A stretch of 9,051 bases of DNA from Hermodarchaeum sp048939595 (lineage in GTDB: Archaea > Asgardarchaeota > Hermodarchaeia > Hermodarchaeales > Hermodarchaeaceae). Shown in pieces: positions 1 to 5,429 of the stretch. The stretch is taken from the NCBI GenBank assembly GCA_048939595.1, contig JBHLPI010000081.1, positions 1 to 9,051 on the forward strand, given 5' to 3'. The notes beneath the pieces were generated by a model that saw nothing but the letters and a program-made list of their open reading frames with translations, ran no database searches and was not told the origin of the DNA. Each line of letters opens with the position of its first letter. Positions within the stretch are counted from its first letter, which is position 1. A program made the position numbers and the translations under genes.

Positions 1-685
1 AGGCATCACGATATCCCACCCAATGATCTTGGCGACCAACCAGAATCAGTGTTGGTTTGTTAAATCTAAATGAGGTCGGATTGAGAGTGAAGCTGAATTT
101 GTCCTTTCGTGGGTCCAATCGTGCTAGAAACACAGTGTCAGCGATTTTCACCGCGGGGATCACTTCTTGGGAGTAGCGATGCCAATGATTGCGTGTCTGC
201 ATCACTGCCACTTCCATGAACCCTTCACGATCTTGTGGGCTTAATTCTGCCAAGAATTCATTCTCTCGTGCGAGCACCGTTTTTGCGGGAAGGGTTCTTT
301 TTTGGGGATTTCCAATAGTACGGGGCACGATTAACAGAAGCCCGTTTACCAACTTGGGTTTCTTATGGACTAGCCCTTGTGCAAGATACCCCCCATAGGA
401 CAACCCAGCGACGACAAACTGTTCCTCAGGGATGATTTTATCGATAAAACCAAACAGGAGCTGTAAGACATCGTTCGAGCTTTTTATCCAATCCCTTCCA
501 GGTGTGTTCCCATGGCCCGGTAAATCAGGATAGAATCGTTGCCAGCCCTTACGGGACTTGAATAGCGGTTCCATGGATCTAACCATTGATCGATGGTCCA
601 GGGTAGAGCCATGGAGTGAGATAATCGGGCGACCTTCTCCATAGACTTTGTAATGAGTCGGCACATCTCGCACTTTGCATATCAT
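1..685 (-). CDS. Alpha/beta hydrolase fold protein, C-terminus cut by window edge
   Basis: The first 228 residues of an alpha/beta hydrolase are visible and the frame stays open to the window edge. An HG pair at residues 25-26 (ISLHGSTLDH) gives the usual oxyanion-hole loop, DLPGHG is at 54-59, and the nucleophile elbow GLSYGG at 94-99 makes Ser96 the likely nucleophile. Near the edge, LILVGRQDHWVG carries the probable acid Asp; the catalytic His must lie beyond the window. The ATG at 685 is the only possible start because an in-frame TAG sits at 689-691. A GAGGT Shine-Dalgarno-like site (693-697) lies 7 bases upstream. There is no signal peptide, so it is probably a cytoplasmic esterase, lipase or C-C hydrolase; the substrate cannot be told. 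It lies 169 bases after the nitroreductase on the same strand and probably has its own promoter. Confidence 0.9.
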   Translation of the reverse strand, partial: MICKVRDVPTHYKVYGEGRPIISLHGSTLDHRSMVRSMEPLFKSRKGWQRFYPDLPGHGNTPGRDWIKSSNDVLQLLFGFIDKIIPEEQFVVAGLSYGGYLAQGLVHKKPKLVNGLLLIVPRTIGNPQKRTLPAKTVLARENEFLAELSPQDREGFMEVAVMQTRNHWHRYSQEVIPAVKIADTVFLARLDPRKDKFSFTLNPTSFRFNKPTLILVGRQDHWVGYRDA

Positions 686-854
686 CGACTAAACCTCACT
701 TGGTTATCTAAATAATAGAAACAAGTAATTTGTTTTGTGATACTAATTGTTGGACTTATCTTTTAGAATAATTGGCTTTCATGCCGTAGGCACTGACCCA
801 GATTTCTCAGAACGTCAAAATAATTTTAGAGTGCACAAGGATGTTTGGCCGCAT

Positions 855-1505
855 TTACTTTGGGTATCCTATTGTTTGGGCGAACAGGATCCGCTGATTA
901 GCGCGTAACTTAAATTTCGTGTGGAGCGTCACCGTATCACAGTTATGGAACCAGCTAGCGAGCCCTTCAGATGCGGCAAAGAGGTTGATGTTTTGGGCTA
1001 TAAAGCCGGTATCAGTGTAATAATACGATTTCTGCACTTCGGGATCCCCAATGCTTGGGTCTGGTTGATTGGGTCCCAGATCATAGCGCGAAAAGTCGGC
1101 AACATAGAAAATATTGACTGGCGTGTCGCTTGTGAGACTCGCGGCCCGATGACCGCAGGACAGCGCCCGAACATCCTCGGCGGAAACAGGGCTTAGTTGG
1201 TGGGGAATGGCTTCATACAAATAGAGCCCATCCTTTAAAGCCACGTACAGATCAATTTCTTGAGAATTACTTGCTGACGGCGCAGTCCGTCCCGGTTTGC
1301 TAAAAGCTGCCTTTTCACGGTTTACGCCAAAGGCGGCCCAGAGGAGGTTGGAAAGCACCTGCAGCGGAAGTTCTTTGGACCCAATGTTTCGATTCGTCTG
1401 CCTTAATTGCAAGGCCTCAAGTACCGTTTTCCCACCTTTTTTCTCAGGTTCTGGTAAACTAATTTGCTTCAATTTACACACCCCATCATCTACTCTTGGT
1501 CCCAT
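855..1505 (-). CDS. Nitroreductase-family (SagB-type) FMN oxidoreductase
   Basis: A single-domain nitroreductase-fold protein, a family that usually binds FMN and works as a homodimer, often reducing substrates with NAD(P)H. With the ATG start it has 216 residues. The FMN phosphate-binding LRQTNRNIG is at 34-42, the dimer helix ends in LLWAAFGVNR at 54-63, PSASNSQEIDLYV is at 76-88 (usual form PSAGNxQPxxxYV), QNINLFAASEGLAS is at 171-184, and it ends in the typical GYPK. The ATG at 1505 lies within the last codons of the DUF362 gene. A GTG at 1481 or TTG at 1472 may be the true start: the TTG gives MKQISLPEPEKKGG, which resembles usual SagB-type N-termini, and follows a GGGGTG sequence. It is co-transcribed with the DUF362 gene upstream. 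The substrate is unknown. Family is sure, exact start is not. Confidence 0.88.
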   Translation of the reverse strand: MGPRVDDGVCKLKQISLPEPEKKGGKTVLEALQLRQTNRNIGSKELPLQVLSNLLWAAFGVNREKAAFSKPGRTAPSASNSQEIDLYVALKDGLYLYEAIPHQLSPVSAEDVRALSCGHRAASLTSDTPVNIFYVADFSRYDLGPNQPDPSIGDPEVQKSYYYTDTGFIAQNINLFAASEGLASWFHNCDTVTLHTKFKLRANQRILFAQTIGYPK

Positions 1506-2314
1506 TTCCGGTAGACCGCTTCAATTCCATCACCGACAACTTCGATGTCAGTAATTTCGCCCATACCCGCCTCATAAAGCCAACGGACATGATCAATAGT
1601 ATGAGGATCGACGCCAATACATCGAGCCGCTGTCGCGTCAGCTGCGACCGGGTCCACACTGGCGATGATGGTATCCATCTTCACGGGAGTTCCACTCCAA
1701 GGACCCCGACCGGACTTGCCATAGAAGCCATCAATCACACTAAGAGTCGGTGGCAGAGTCTTGCAGATATCGTAGACGAAGTTGCTCGTACCGAGTTCAT
1801 GCAAGCCGTATTTGTTACGGGTGGTGAGCATCCCAAACATATTCTTCAACCCCATCGTAATCGTGGTATGGTGCAACGTCTTCATGGAGGGCACCGTGAT
1901 AATCGCGGATTCGACGGCGAGCCGAGCCACCTTAAACGTCGGCAGTGCCCGGTGATCCTTGACCTCGAGTTCAACCTTATCGTTCAGCTTCCGCATGTTG
2001 ATATACTCAGACCCCAGTCGCTCAATGACCTCCATAATACCAGTCTCAATGACAGCAACGTCTGGTGAAGTGGTTCCCCCCTCTGTCTCAACTACAATCG
2101 CCTTCTTGCCCAGGTCTTGCACCTTCCTAATCACGGCTTCCACCACAATGGGATCCGTGGTAATACCGGTCTCGAAGGTGTCGCTAGTAATTAGATTGGG
2201 TTTCACCAAGACCGTATCATATGGCTCAAGGACCTCCTCGTATGGAATTAAGTCCAGCGCCCGAAAGACTGGTTCAAGTCCACGTTCGCCCCGCACGACA
2301 GCTACCAATGACAT
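1490..2314 (-). CDS. DUF362 domain protein
   Basis: A 274-residue protein that is almost entirely a DUF362 domain. Hallmarks are VLVKPNL at 35-41, TTDP at 52-55, VPSMKTLHHTTITMGLKN across 141-158 with the conserved GLKNMFG at 155-161, VIDGFYG at 193-199 and the VDPVAADATAARCIG helix at 220-234. DUF362 proteins are widespread in archaea and anaerobic bacteria, often carrying an added 4Fe-4S ferredoxin domain; this one has none, and its biochemical role is unknown. The frame extends upstream to 2350, but the ATG at 2314 is preferred because a TTTTAATA box is centred about 27 bases before it, the distance expected for a leaderless archaeal transcript. The stop overlaps the longest reading of the nitroreductase gene by 16 bases, so the two are translated from one message and may act on the same substrate. 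Confidence 0.88.
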   Translation of the reverse strand: MSLVAVVRGERGLEPVFRALDLIPYEEVLEPYDTVLVKPNLITSDTFETGITTDPIVVEAVIRKVQDLGKKAIVVETEGGTTSPDVAVIETGIMEVIERLGSEYINMRKLNDKVELEVKDHRALPTFKVARLAVESAIITVPSMKTLHHTTITMGLKNMFGMLTTRNKYGLHELGTSNFVYDICKTLPPTLSVIDGFYGKSGRGPWSGTPVKMDTIIASVDPVAADATAARCIGVDPHTIDHVRWLYEAGMGEITDIEVVGDGIEAVYRKWDQE

Positions 2315-2324
2315 AGCGCTATGT
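2311..2324. repeat. 14-base perfect palindrome over the DUF362 start codon
   Basis: ACATAGCGCTATGT reads the same on both strands and includes the ATG of the DUF362 gene at 2312-2314, on the expected transcription start. It could be a small operator or a hairpin at the mRNA 5' end. A single palindrome of this length in 9 kb may also be chance. Confidence 0.4.
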
Positions 2325-2635
2325 ACTGAGCATCTGATATTAAAATCCAATTTCGATTCTAAGAAATTTCAGAGAACTCATTTTGCTTTTTTTGGTTTTT
2401 GTAACATTTGCTGGCGATATTTTTCTAACGCGGTTGTTCTCTCCTCGGTGAGTTGGAGAAGGTGTGGTGAATTTTCTTAACCAACGACGCATCCAAGAAC
2501 ACACCATTAGTGTACATGTCGTAAAATTTGTATATATTATTCCGAAAGGCTTTTACGCCATCACAAGGGGGGTGTGTGTCGTTGTTCATGTTAGCGTCGA
2601 ATCAGTGAAAGGCAAAATTGTAGCGGGCGAAGAGA
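2315..2635. other. Intergenic region between divergent DUF362 and CBS genes
   Basis: These 321 bases separate two divergent genes. The left end holds the DUF362 promoter. On the plus strand a TATATATT sequence (2531-2538) is the best TATA candidate for the CBS gene, placing a start near 2560 and a leader of roughly 70 bases. That leader would contain a G-rich AAGGGGGGTG stretch (2565-2574), which resembles a ribosome binding site but is not at the right distance from the CBS start at 2636. A/T-rich tracts near 2385-2425 hold nothing recognisable. Confidence 0.5.
2338..2345 (-). promoter_or_regulatory. Likely TATA box for the DUF362-nitroreductase operon
   Basis: TTTTAATA on the minus strand is centred about 27 bases before the ATG at 2314. 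That is the archaeal TATA-to-start distance, so transcription would begin at or next to the start codon. No Shine-Dalgarno sequence precedes the ATG, which agrees with leaderless translation. Confidence 0.5.
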
Positions 2636-2661
2636 TTGAGTTCATCCAAACAGGTTATTGA
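2464..2661 (+). CDS. Doubtful small ORF overlapping the CBS gene start
   Basis: This 65-codon frame starts with GTG at 2464, preceded by a GGAG-like site. An internal GTG at 2572, directly after AAGGGGGGTG, would give a 30-residue product instead. It ends with a TGA at 2659-2661, 26 bases into the CBS gene in another frame. The predicted peptide (ending in VAGEEIEFIQTGY) matches no family I know. If translated, it might couple to and help initiate the CBS gene, which lacks a good binding site of its own. It is equally likely to be a chance frame. Confidence 0.15.
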   Translation: MVNFLNQRRIQEHTISVHVVKFVYIIPKGFYAITRGVCVVVHVSVESVKGKIVAGEEIEFIQTGY

Positions 2662-3064
2662 TGTTGCTAGGAGAAAAGTAATTTCAGGCCGTCCCAGTGA
2701 CTCACTTCAAACGATAGCCAAGAGTATGGTAGACCATTGGATTAGTAGTATTGTCATCATAGAACGCGGGAAACCCGTTGGAATTGTGACGGATGGGATT
2801 TTATTCCGGCTCATAGCGAAAGGACGTAATCCCTTGAAACTTCTGGCTAAGGATGTTATGGCTCGCCCGGTGGAGACAATCCGCGAAGATGTAAGCCTAG
2901 AAGAAGCCGATGAGGCATTTCGAAAAACCAAGGTGAAACGCTTAGTGATAGTAAACGATGCAGGGCAGGTTAAAGGCATTGTCAGCAAAAAAGACATTGA
3001 TCGCTTTGCCGCCTACTCGCTTGCTGAAAAGCTTCTCCATCATCGACACGAAGTATTGGATTGA
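2636..3064 (+). CDS. CBS-domain-pair protein
   Basis: A 142-residue protein made only of two CBS domains, about residues 7-60 and 71-125. Diagnostic stretches are MVDHWISSIVIIERGKPVGI at 31-50 followed by VTDG, then KDVMARPVETIREDVSLEEA at 72-91 and KRLVIVNDAGQVKGIVSKKD at 101-120. Such pairs (Bateman modules) normally bind adenosine nucleotides such as AMP, ATP or SAM and relay energy state to a partner. No catalytic or DNA-binding domain is attached, so the partner is unknown. The start is a TTG at 2636. A TAG at 2621-2623 closes the frame upstream, and no ATG or GTG lies before the first domain, so TTG (or a rarer codon) is forced. It has no operon partner on its strand. Confidence 0.85.
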   Translation: MSSSKQVIDVARRKVISGRPSDSLQTIAKSMVDHWISSIVIIERGKPVGIVTDGILFRLIAKGRNPLKLLAKDVMARPVETIREDVSLEEADEAFRKTKVKRLVIVNDAGQVKGIVSKKDIDRFAAYSLAEKLLHHRHEVLD

Positions 3065-3143
3065 TTATAGCTTCACTGATAGGCAACCACATCTCTTATT
3101 ACTAATTCTCGAGTTTTCATCTAAGAAATAAGGCGCGGGTTTC

Positions 3144-3165
3144 AGAGGGTTAGGTTCGAACCTCT
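3144..3165. repeat. Inverted repeat downstream of the CBS gene
   Basis: AGAGG (3144-3148) pairs with CCTCT (3161-3165), and the 12-base palindrome AGGTTCGAACCT (3152-3163) lies inside. It sits 80 bases after the CBS stop and 44 bases after the end of the small minus-strand gene, so it could be a shared hairpin at the convergent 3' ends. The GGTTCGAACC core looks like a tRNA T-loop, but no tRNA folds around it. The rest of 3065-3208 shows nothing recognisable. Confidence 0.3.
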
Positions 3166-3208
3166 AGTATCTCGGTAATCTCACCCAAACCTGTTGAGAT
3201 CTGTAATG

Positions 3209-3421
3209 TTATTCCGGTTGTTTCTTTATTGCCGAAAAGACGGTCAAATGGACAACGTGTCTATGTTCAATTTTGATGAACTGGCGGCTTAGTGTTTCTT
3301 CAAGGAGCTCCTTATCAAATTTTACCGTATTACTGATGCCTTGGTGCTCGATTTTTTCCATATATTGTCCAATTGACAGAGGATCCTTGTATTTATGGAT
3401 AAGCGCGGATGGAACCCCCAA
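3209..3421 (-). CDS. Possible small hypothetical protein (70 aa)
   Basis: The frame reads GVPSALIHKYKDPLSIGQYM near the N-terminus and ends VFSAIKKQPE. It is charged, about 70 residues long, and has no membrane segment or motif I recognise. The start is a TTG with an AAGGA site about 9 bases upstream, and an A/T-rich AAATAAATAAAA stretch lies some 35 bases before it, so expression signals are plausible. The frame can be read back only to a TAA at 3452-3454, so it is not the tail of a much longer intact gene, though it could be a remnant. It stands alone between the CBS gene and the GDT1 gene. Real gene or chance frame cannot be settled here. Confidence 0.35.
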   Translation of the reverse strand: MGVPSALIHKYKDPLSIGQYMEKIEHQGISNTVKFDKELLEETLSRQFIKIEHRHVVHLTVFSAIKKQPE

Positions 3422-3582
3422 GATGAGTCTTCCTTGGGGTTTCTTTGGCTTTTATTTATTTCACGATTAAACTCAAGTCTCTCGACACATCATGACACTT
3501 GATTGCAATTAATCAGTAAATGCATTTTTTTGGTTCAGCCTCAACAACCGCGATAACTGAAACGTTAGGCCACTTCTGTGTT

Positions 3583-3601
3583 CTCTGAAGGTTTGTCAGA
3601 G
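3583..3601 (-). terminator. Hairpin after the GDT1 gene, possible terminator
   Basis: CTCTGA and TCAGAG form a perfect 6-bp stem around a 7-base loop, 29 bases beyond the GDT1 stop. No long U-run follows on the minus strand, so it may only mark the message end. The rest of 3422-3630 holds a short TGATT-n6-AATCA repeat (3509-3524) and a T-run but no gene. Confidence 0.25.
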
Positions 3602-3630
3602 TTCCTTTGCACTTTGAGGCTGGTGTTAAC

Positions 3631-4221
3631 CTAGGGAAACAGGCTTCCGATGAGCACTAATGCTCCTGCGATGATAAAGGCGGTCGCCGCGACATAGGTG
3701 ATGGTTGTTGTGCTTAGGTATTTGCGGGCTCGATCACCCACGAAGACGCCAATCCCATTCACGAGCGCTAGAGCCAGGAACGCAGCGATGAAAACTAGGA
3801 GTAGTTGTCCTGTGGTTGCAGCAAGGAGAATGACGATTAATTGGGTTTTATCGCCTAACTCGGCCAAGAACAAGAGAATAAATGCCCGTGCCCAAACCCG
3901 CGTTCCACGTGTTGGAGTCGACTTTTCGGGGTCCTCATTTCGTCTAGCTCTGTATATTGAAAATATGCCCAGGATTATGAAGCTAATGCCAGCAATTATT
4001 TGGATTAAAAAAAGAGGAACGAAGACTGCGATAAGGGTTCCAGCAAGGACTCCAATCGCTGTGACCGTCAAAAGCCCTCCAAGCACTCCAAGATACACTT
4101 GATACGGTTTGCCTGTGTCAGCAGCGAGAGCAAAAGTGACCAGTTGCGTCTTATCCGCTAGTTCCGCAATGAGAACTAAAGCAAAAGATGTGAGAAATAG
4201 TGGCACAAACACGGCGCTCAC
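3631..4221 (-). CDS. GDT1/TMEM165 (UPF0016) family cation transporter
   Basis: A 196-residue membrane protein built from two homologous halves of about three helices each, the standard UPF0016/GDT1 layout. Each half carries the family motif E-x-G-D-[KR]-[ST]: ELADKT at 20-25 (Ala replaces Gly) and ELGDKT at 121-126, followed by the matching QLVTFALAADTG and QLIVILLAATTG. A charged loop at about 91-108 joins the halves. Family members (yeast Gdt1, human TMEM165, bacterial MneA, cyanobacterial Mnx) move Mn2+ or Ca2+ out of the cytoplasm, generally in exchange for protons; Mn2+ is the likelier substrate in a prokaryote. The start is GTG at 4221, with a GTG at 4212 as alternative; a TAG at 4234-4236 closes the frame upstream. 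No Shine-Dalgarno is present but a TATA box lies about 30 bases before. It is divergent from the FTR1 iron permease and shares its control region. Confidence 0.92.
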   Translation of the reverse strand: MSAVFVPLFLTSFALVLIAELADKTQLVTFALAADTGKPYQVYLGVLGGLLTVTAIGVLAGTLIAVFVPLFLIQIIAGISFIILGIFSIYRARRNEDPEKSTPTRGTRVWARAFILLFLAELGDKTQLIVILLAATTGQLLLVFIAAFLALALVNGIGVFVGDRARKYLSTTTITYVAATAFIIAGALVLIGSLFP

Positions 4222-4247
4222 ACGCTCTAACCGCTAAAAGGAACTCA

Positions 4248-4255
4248 AATTAAAA
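4248..4255 (-). promoter_or_regulatory. Likely TATA box of the GDT1 gene
   Basis: TTTTAATT on the minus strand is centred 30 bases before the GTG at 4221, giving a transcript with almost no leader. A TAGGC half-site lies directly upstream, where the TFB recognition element would be, so a regulator bound there could compete with TFB and TBP. A second A/T-rich box (4298-4307) could serve either strand. Confidence 0.45.
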
Positions 4256-4269
4256 GCCTATCTTTTTTA
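4256..4269 (-). promoter_or_regulatory. TAAAAAA-n-TAGGC element at the GDT1 promoter
   Basis: TAAAAAAGATAGGC on the minus strand abuts the GDT1 TATA box. The same T-A6-TAGGC pattern occurs at the FTR1 promoter (TAAAAAATAGGC, 4337-4348, plus strand) and again on the minus strand at 4328-4314 (TAAAAAAAACTAGGC). The shared element suggests the two divergent metal transporter genes answer to one regulator. Confidence 0.4.
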
Positions 4270-4313
4270 CGAGGTGGTGTTTCGTTATTTCGCTAAGTTT
4301 ATAATTTAAGCAA

Positions 4314-4348
4314 GCCTAGTTTTTTTTAGGCACACCTAAAAAATAGGC
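4314..4348. promoter_or_regulatory. Candidate metalloregulator operator before the FTR1 gene
   Basis: Two copies of the TAAAAAA-n-TAGGC element face each other here. At the centre, TTTTTTAGG (4322-4330) and CCTAAAAAA (4335-4343) form a perfect 9-bp inverted repeat around CACA. The outer GCCTA (4314-4318) and TAGGC (4344-4348) extend it, offset by three bases from exact symmetry. TTAGG/CCTAA half-sites are typical of DtxR-superfamily (DtxR, IdeR, MntR, SirR) operators, although the classical 19-bp DtxR box has a longer spacer. The site lies 32-66 bases before the FTR1 ATG, over the probable TATA/TSS zone, so occupancy should block transcription. The regulator gene is not in the window. Confidence 0.5.
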
Positions 4349-4379
4349 GCTGCCAATCAAAACGGATGTCGAAACATAT

Positions 4380-5216
4380 ATGATTGCTGGGTTTGTCATT
4401 GCTCTTCGCGAAGGTCTTGAAGCCGCCCTGATTGTGGGGATTGTGTTAGCTTTTCTTGCCCGAACCGGGGGTTCTCAAAGGTATTGGCAAGTCTTTGCTG
4501 GGGTGATCTCTGCAATCATTGTAAGCATAGCCTTAGCATTTGGATTTCAGTGGTTAGCTGGTGGATTTAGTGGACCTAGTGCTGAAATCTTCGAAGGAAT
4601 CACGACACTGGTCGCCGCCGGTTTGTTAATTTCCATGATTGTGTGGATGGACCGAAAAGGACCGTCTCTTCAAATGGAACTTGAACAGAAAACCGCCGCC
4701 ACAATGACAGCCACCTTGGGCATCTTCTTGATTGTTTTCATCGCTGTGCTCCGAGAAGGTGTAGAGACCGTACTGTTCCTCTCCGTGCTTCCTCTAAGTG
4801 AAGGCACTATTTGGCTCGGTGCCCTCTTAGGCTTCGCGGTGGCAATTGGCGTTGCCTACATCTATTTTGCCGGGACAAAACAATTCAGTCTTCGAACTTT
4901 CTTTCAAATCACCAGCATTTTTCTTATCTTCTTTGCTGCCGGAATGATTGCCTACGGTATTCATGAATTACAGGAGGCAGGAGTAGTTCCGATTCTCATT
5001 GAACATGTGTGGGATATTAACTTCATACTTCCCGAAAATAGCCCCCTCGGATTAGTGTTGAAAGGACTGGTAGGATATAATGGGAATCCCTCGCTGATCG
5101 AGATTATTGCTTATGTGGTGGCCCTAACTGCGTTGTTTGTCTATTTTGCTAGGCACTATCAGTTCCAATCTCCATTACCTCGACCCGAACCTCCGAACGC
5201 AATTACTGAAGGCTAG
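4380..5216 (+). CDS. FTR1-family iron permease
   Basis: A 278-residue polytopic membrane protein of the FTR1/EfeU family, high-affinity iron importers. Both REXXE iron-binding motifs are intact: REGLE at 10-14 in the first helix and REGVE at 125-129 in the fourth. Other family marks are EIFEGITTLVAAGLL at 69-83 and HELQEAG after the sixth helix (about residues 195-201). About seven helices are seen (roughly 4-26, 36-60, 70-90, 112-137, 145-165, 175-195, 238-258), ending in a Pro-rich polar tail. In yeast Ftr1 works with a multicopper ferroxidase, and in bacteria EfeU works with EfeO and EfeB; no such partner is adjacent, so this may act alone or with distant partners. The ATG at 4380 gives the expected N-terminus directly ahead of the first motif. 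The upstream operator suggests repression when metal is plentiful. Confidence 0.93.
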   Translation: MIAGFVIALREGLEAALIVGIVLAFLARTGGSQRYWQVFAGVISAIIVSIALAFGFQWLAGGFSGPSAEIFEGITTLVAAGLLISMIVWMDRKGPSLQMELEQKTAATMTATLGIFLIVFIAVLREGVETVLFLSVLPLSEGTIWLGALLGFAVAIGVAYIYFAGTKQFSLRTFFQITSIFLIFFAAGMIAYGIHELQEAGVVPILIEHVWDINFILPENSPLGLVLKGLVGYNGNPSLIEIIAYVVALTALFVYFARHYQFQSPLPRPEPPNAITEG

Positions 5217-5236
5217 GGCTAATCTGAGTTCTAGCC
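5211..5236 (+). terminator. Inverted repeat over the FTR1 stop codon
   Basis: GGCTAG (5211-5216, containing the TAG stop) pairs with CTAGCC (5231-5236) around a 14-base loop. It may end or protect the FTR1 message. No T-run follows directly, so the terminator call is weak. Confidence 0.25.
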
Positions 5237-5354
5237 GTCTTAGTAAACAGGCGTCATCAGCAATTTTCGTTTCAGTTCGAAGACTACAGTTCAACTAGTG
5301 GCAAGTCGTTTTGGGGTCTGAAAAATATTGGAGATATTTATGTAAAATCGATAT

Positions 5355-5373
5355 ACTATATAATTTATATAGT
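5355..5373. promoter_or_regulatory. Perfect palindrome at the PiT promoter
   Basis: ACTATATAATTTATATAGT is a 19-base perfect inverted repeat: two 9-base arms around one T. It contains TATA-like sequence and lies 57-75 bases before the PiT start. If its core is the TATA box, transcription begins near 5390. If the box is instead ATATTTATGTAAAA (about 5333-5346), the palindrome sits on the start site. In both cases a dimeric regulator bound here would control PiT, plausibly in response to phosphate. A/T-only palindromes also arise by chance, but the terminal AC/GT pairs extend the symmetry. Confidence 0.45.
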
Positions 5374-5376
5374 CTT

Positions 5377-5413
5377 GTTGGTAGGTTAGCTTTCACTATT
5401 ACCACTACCCAAC
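5377..5413 (+). promoter_or_regulatory. Possible leader stem-loop before the PiT ribosome binding site
   Basis: GTTGGTAG (5377-5384) pairs with CTACCCAAC (5405-5413) apart from one bulged C, giving an 8-bp stem with a 20-base loop. It ends exactly where the AGGAG site begins. It can form only if the transcript starts upstream of 5377, that is from the more distant TATA candidate. Confidence 0.3.
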
Positions 5414-5418
5414 AGGAG
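5414..5418 (+). promoter_or_regulatory. Shine-Dalgarno site deciding the PiT TTG start
   Basis: AGGAG lies 11 bases before the TTG at 5430. The frame is closed by a TAG at 5382-5384 and has no ATG or GTG between that stop and the first conserved helix, so this site and the TTG define the start. Confidence 0.55.
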
Positions 5419-5429
5419 TCCTCACCCTC

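Noticed and set aside
484..666. 60-codon minus frame inside the hydrolase gene
   Set aside because: It is out of frame with the alpha/beta hydrolase, whose HG, GxSxG and Asp motifs are all in the other frame.
2314..2350. Upstream extension of DUF362 to 2350
   Set aside because: The extra 12 residues are not DUF362-like, and the TATA box lies inside the extension.
1496..2480. Two plus-strand frames opposite the DUF362 gene (1496-2068 and 1959-2480)
   Set aside because: Neither resembles a protein family; the minus frame has all DUF362 motifs and a promoter, so these are shadows.
3140..3185. Possible tRNA gene around GGTTCGAACC
   Set aside because: On either strand the 5-bp T-stem fails after one or two pairs, and no matching acceptor arm or D-arm lies at the required distance.
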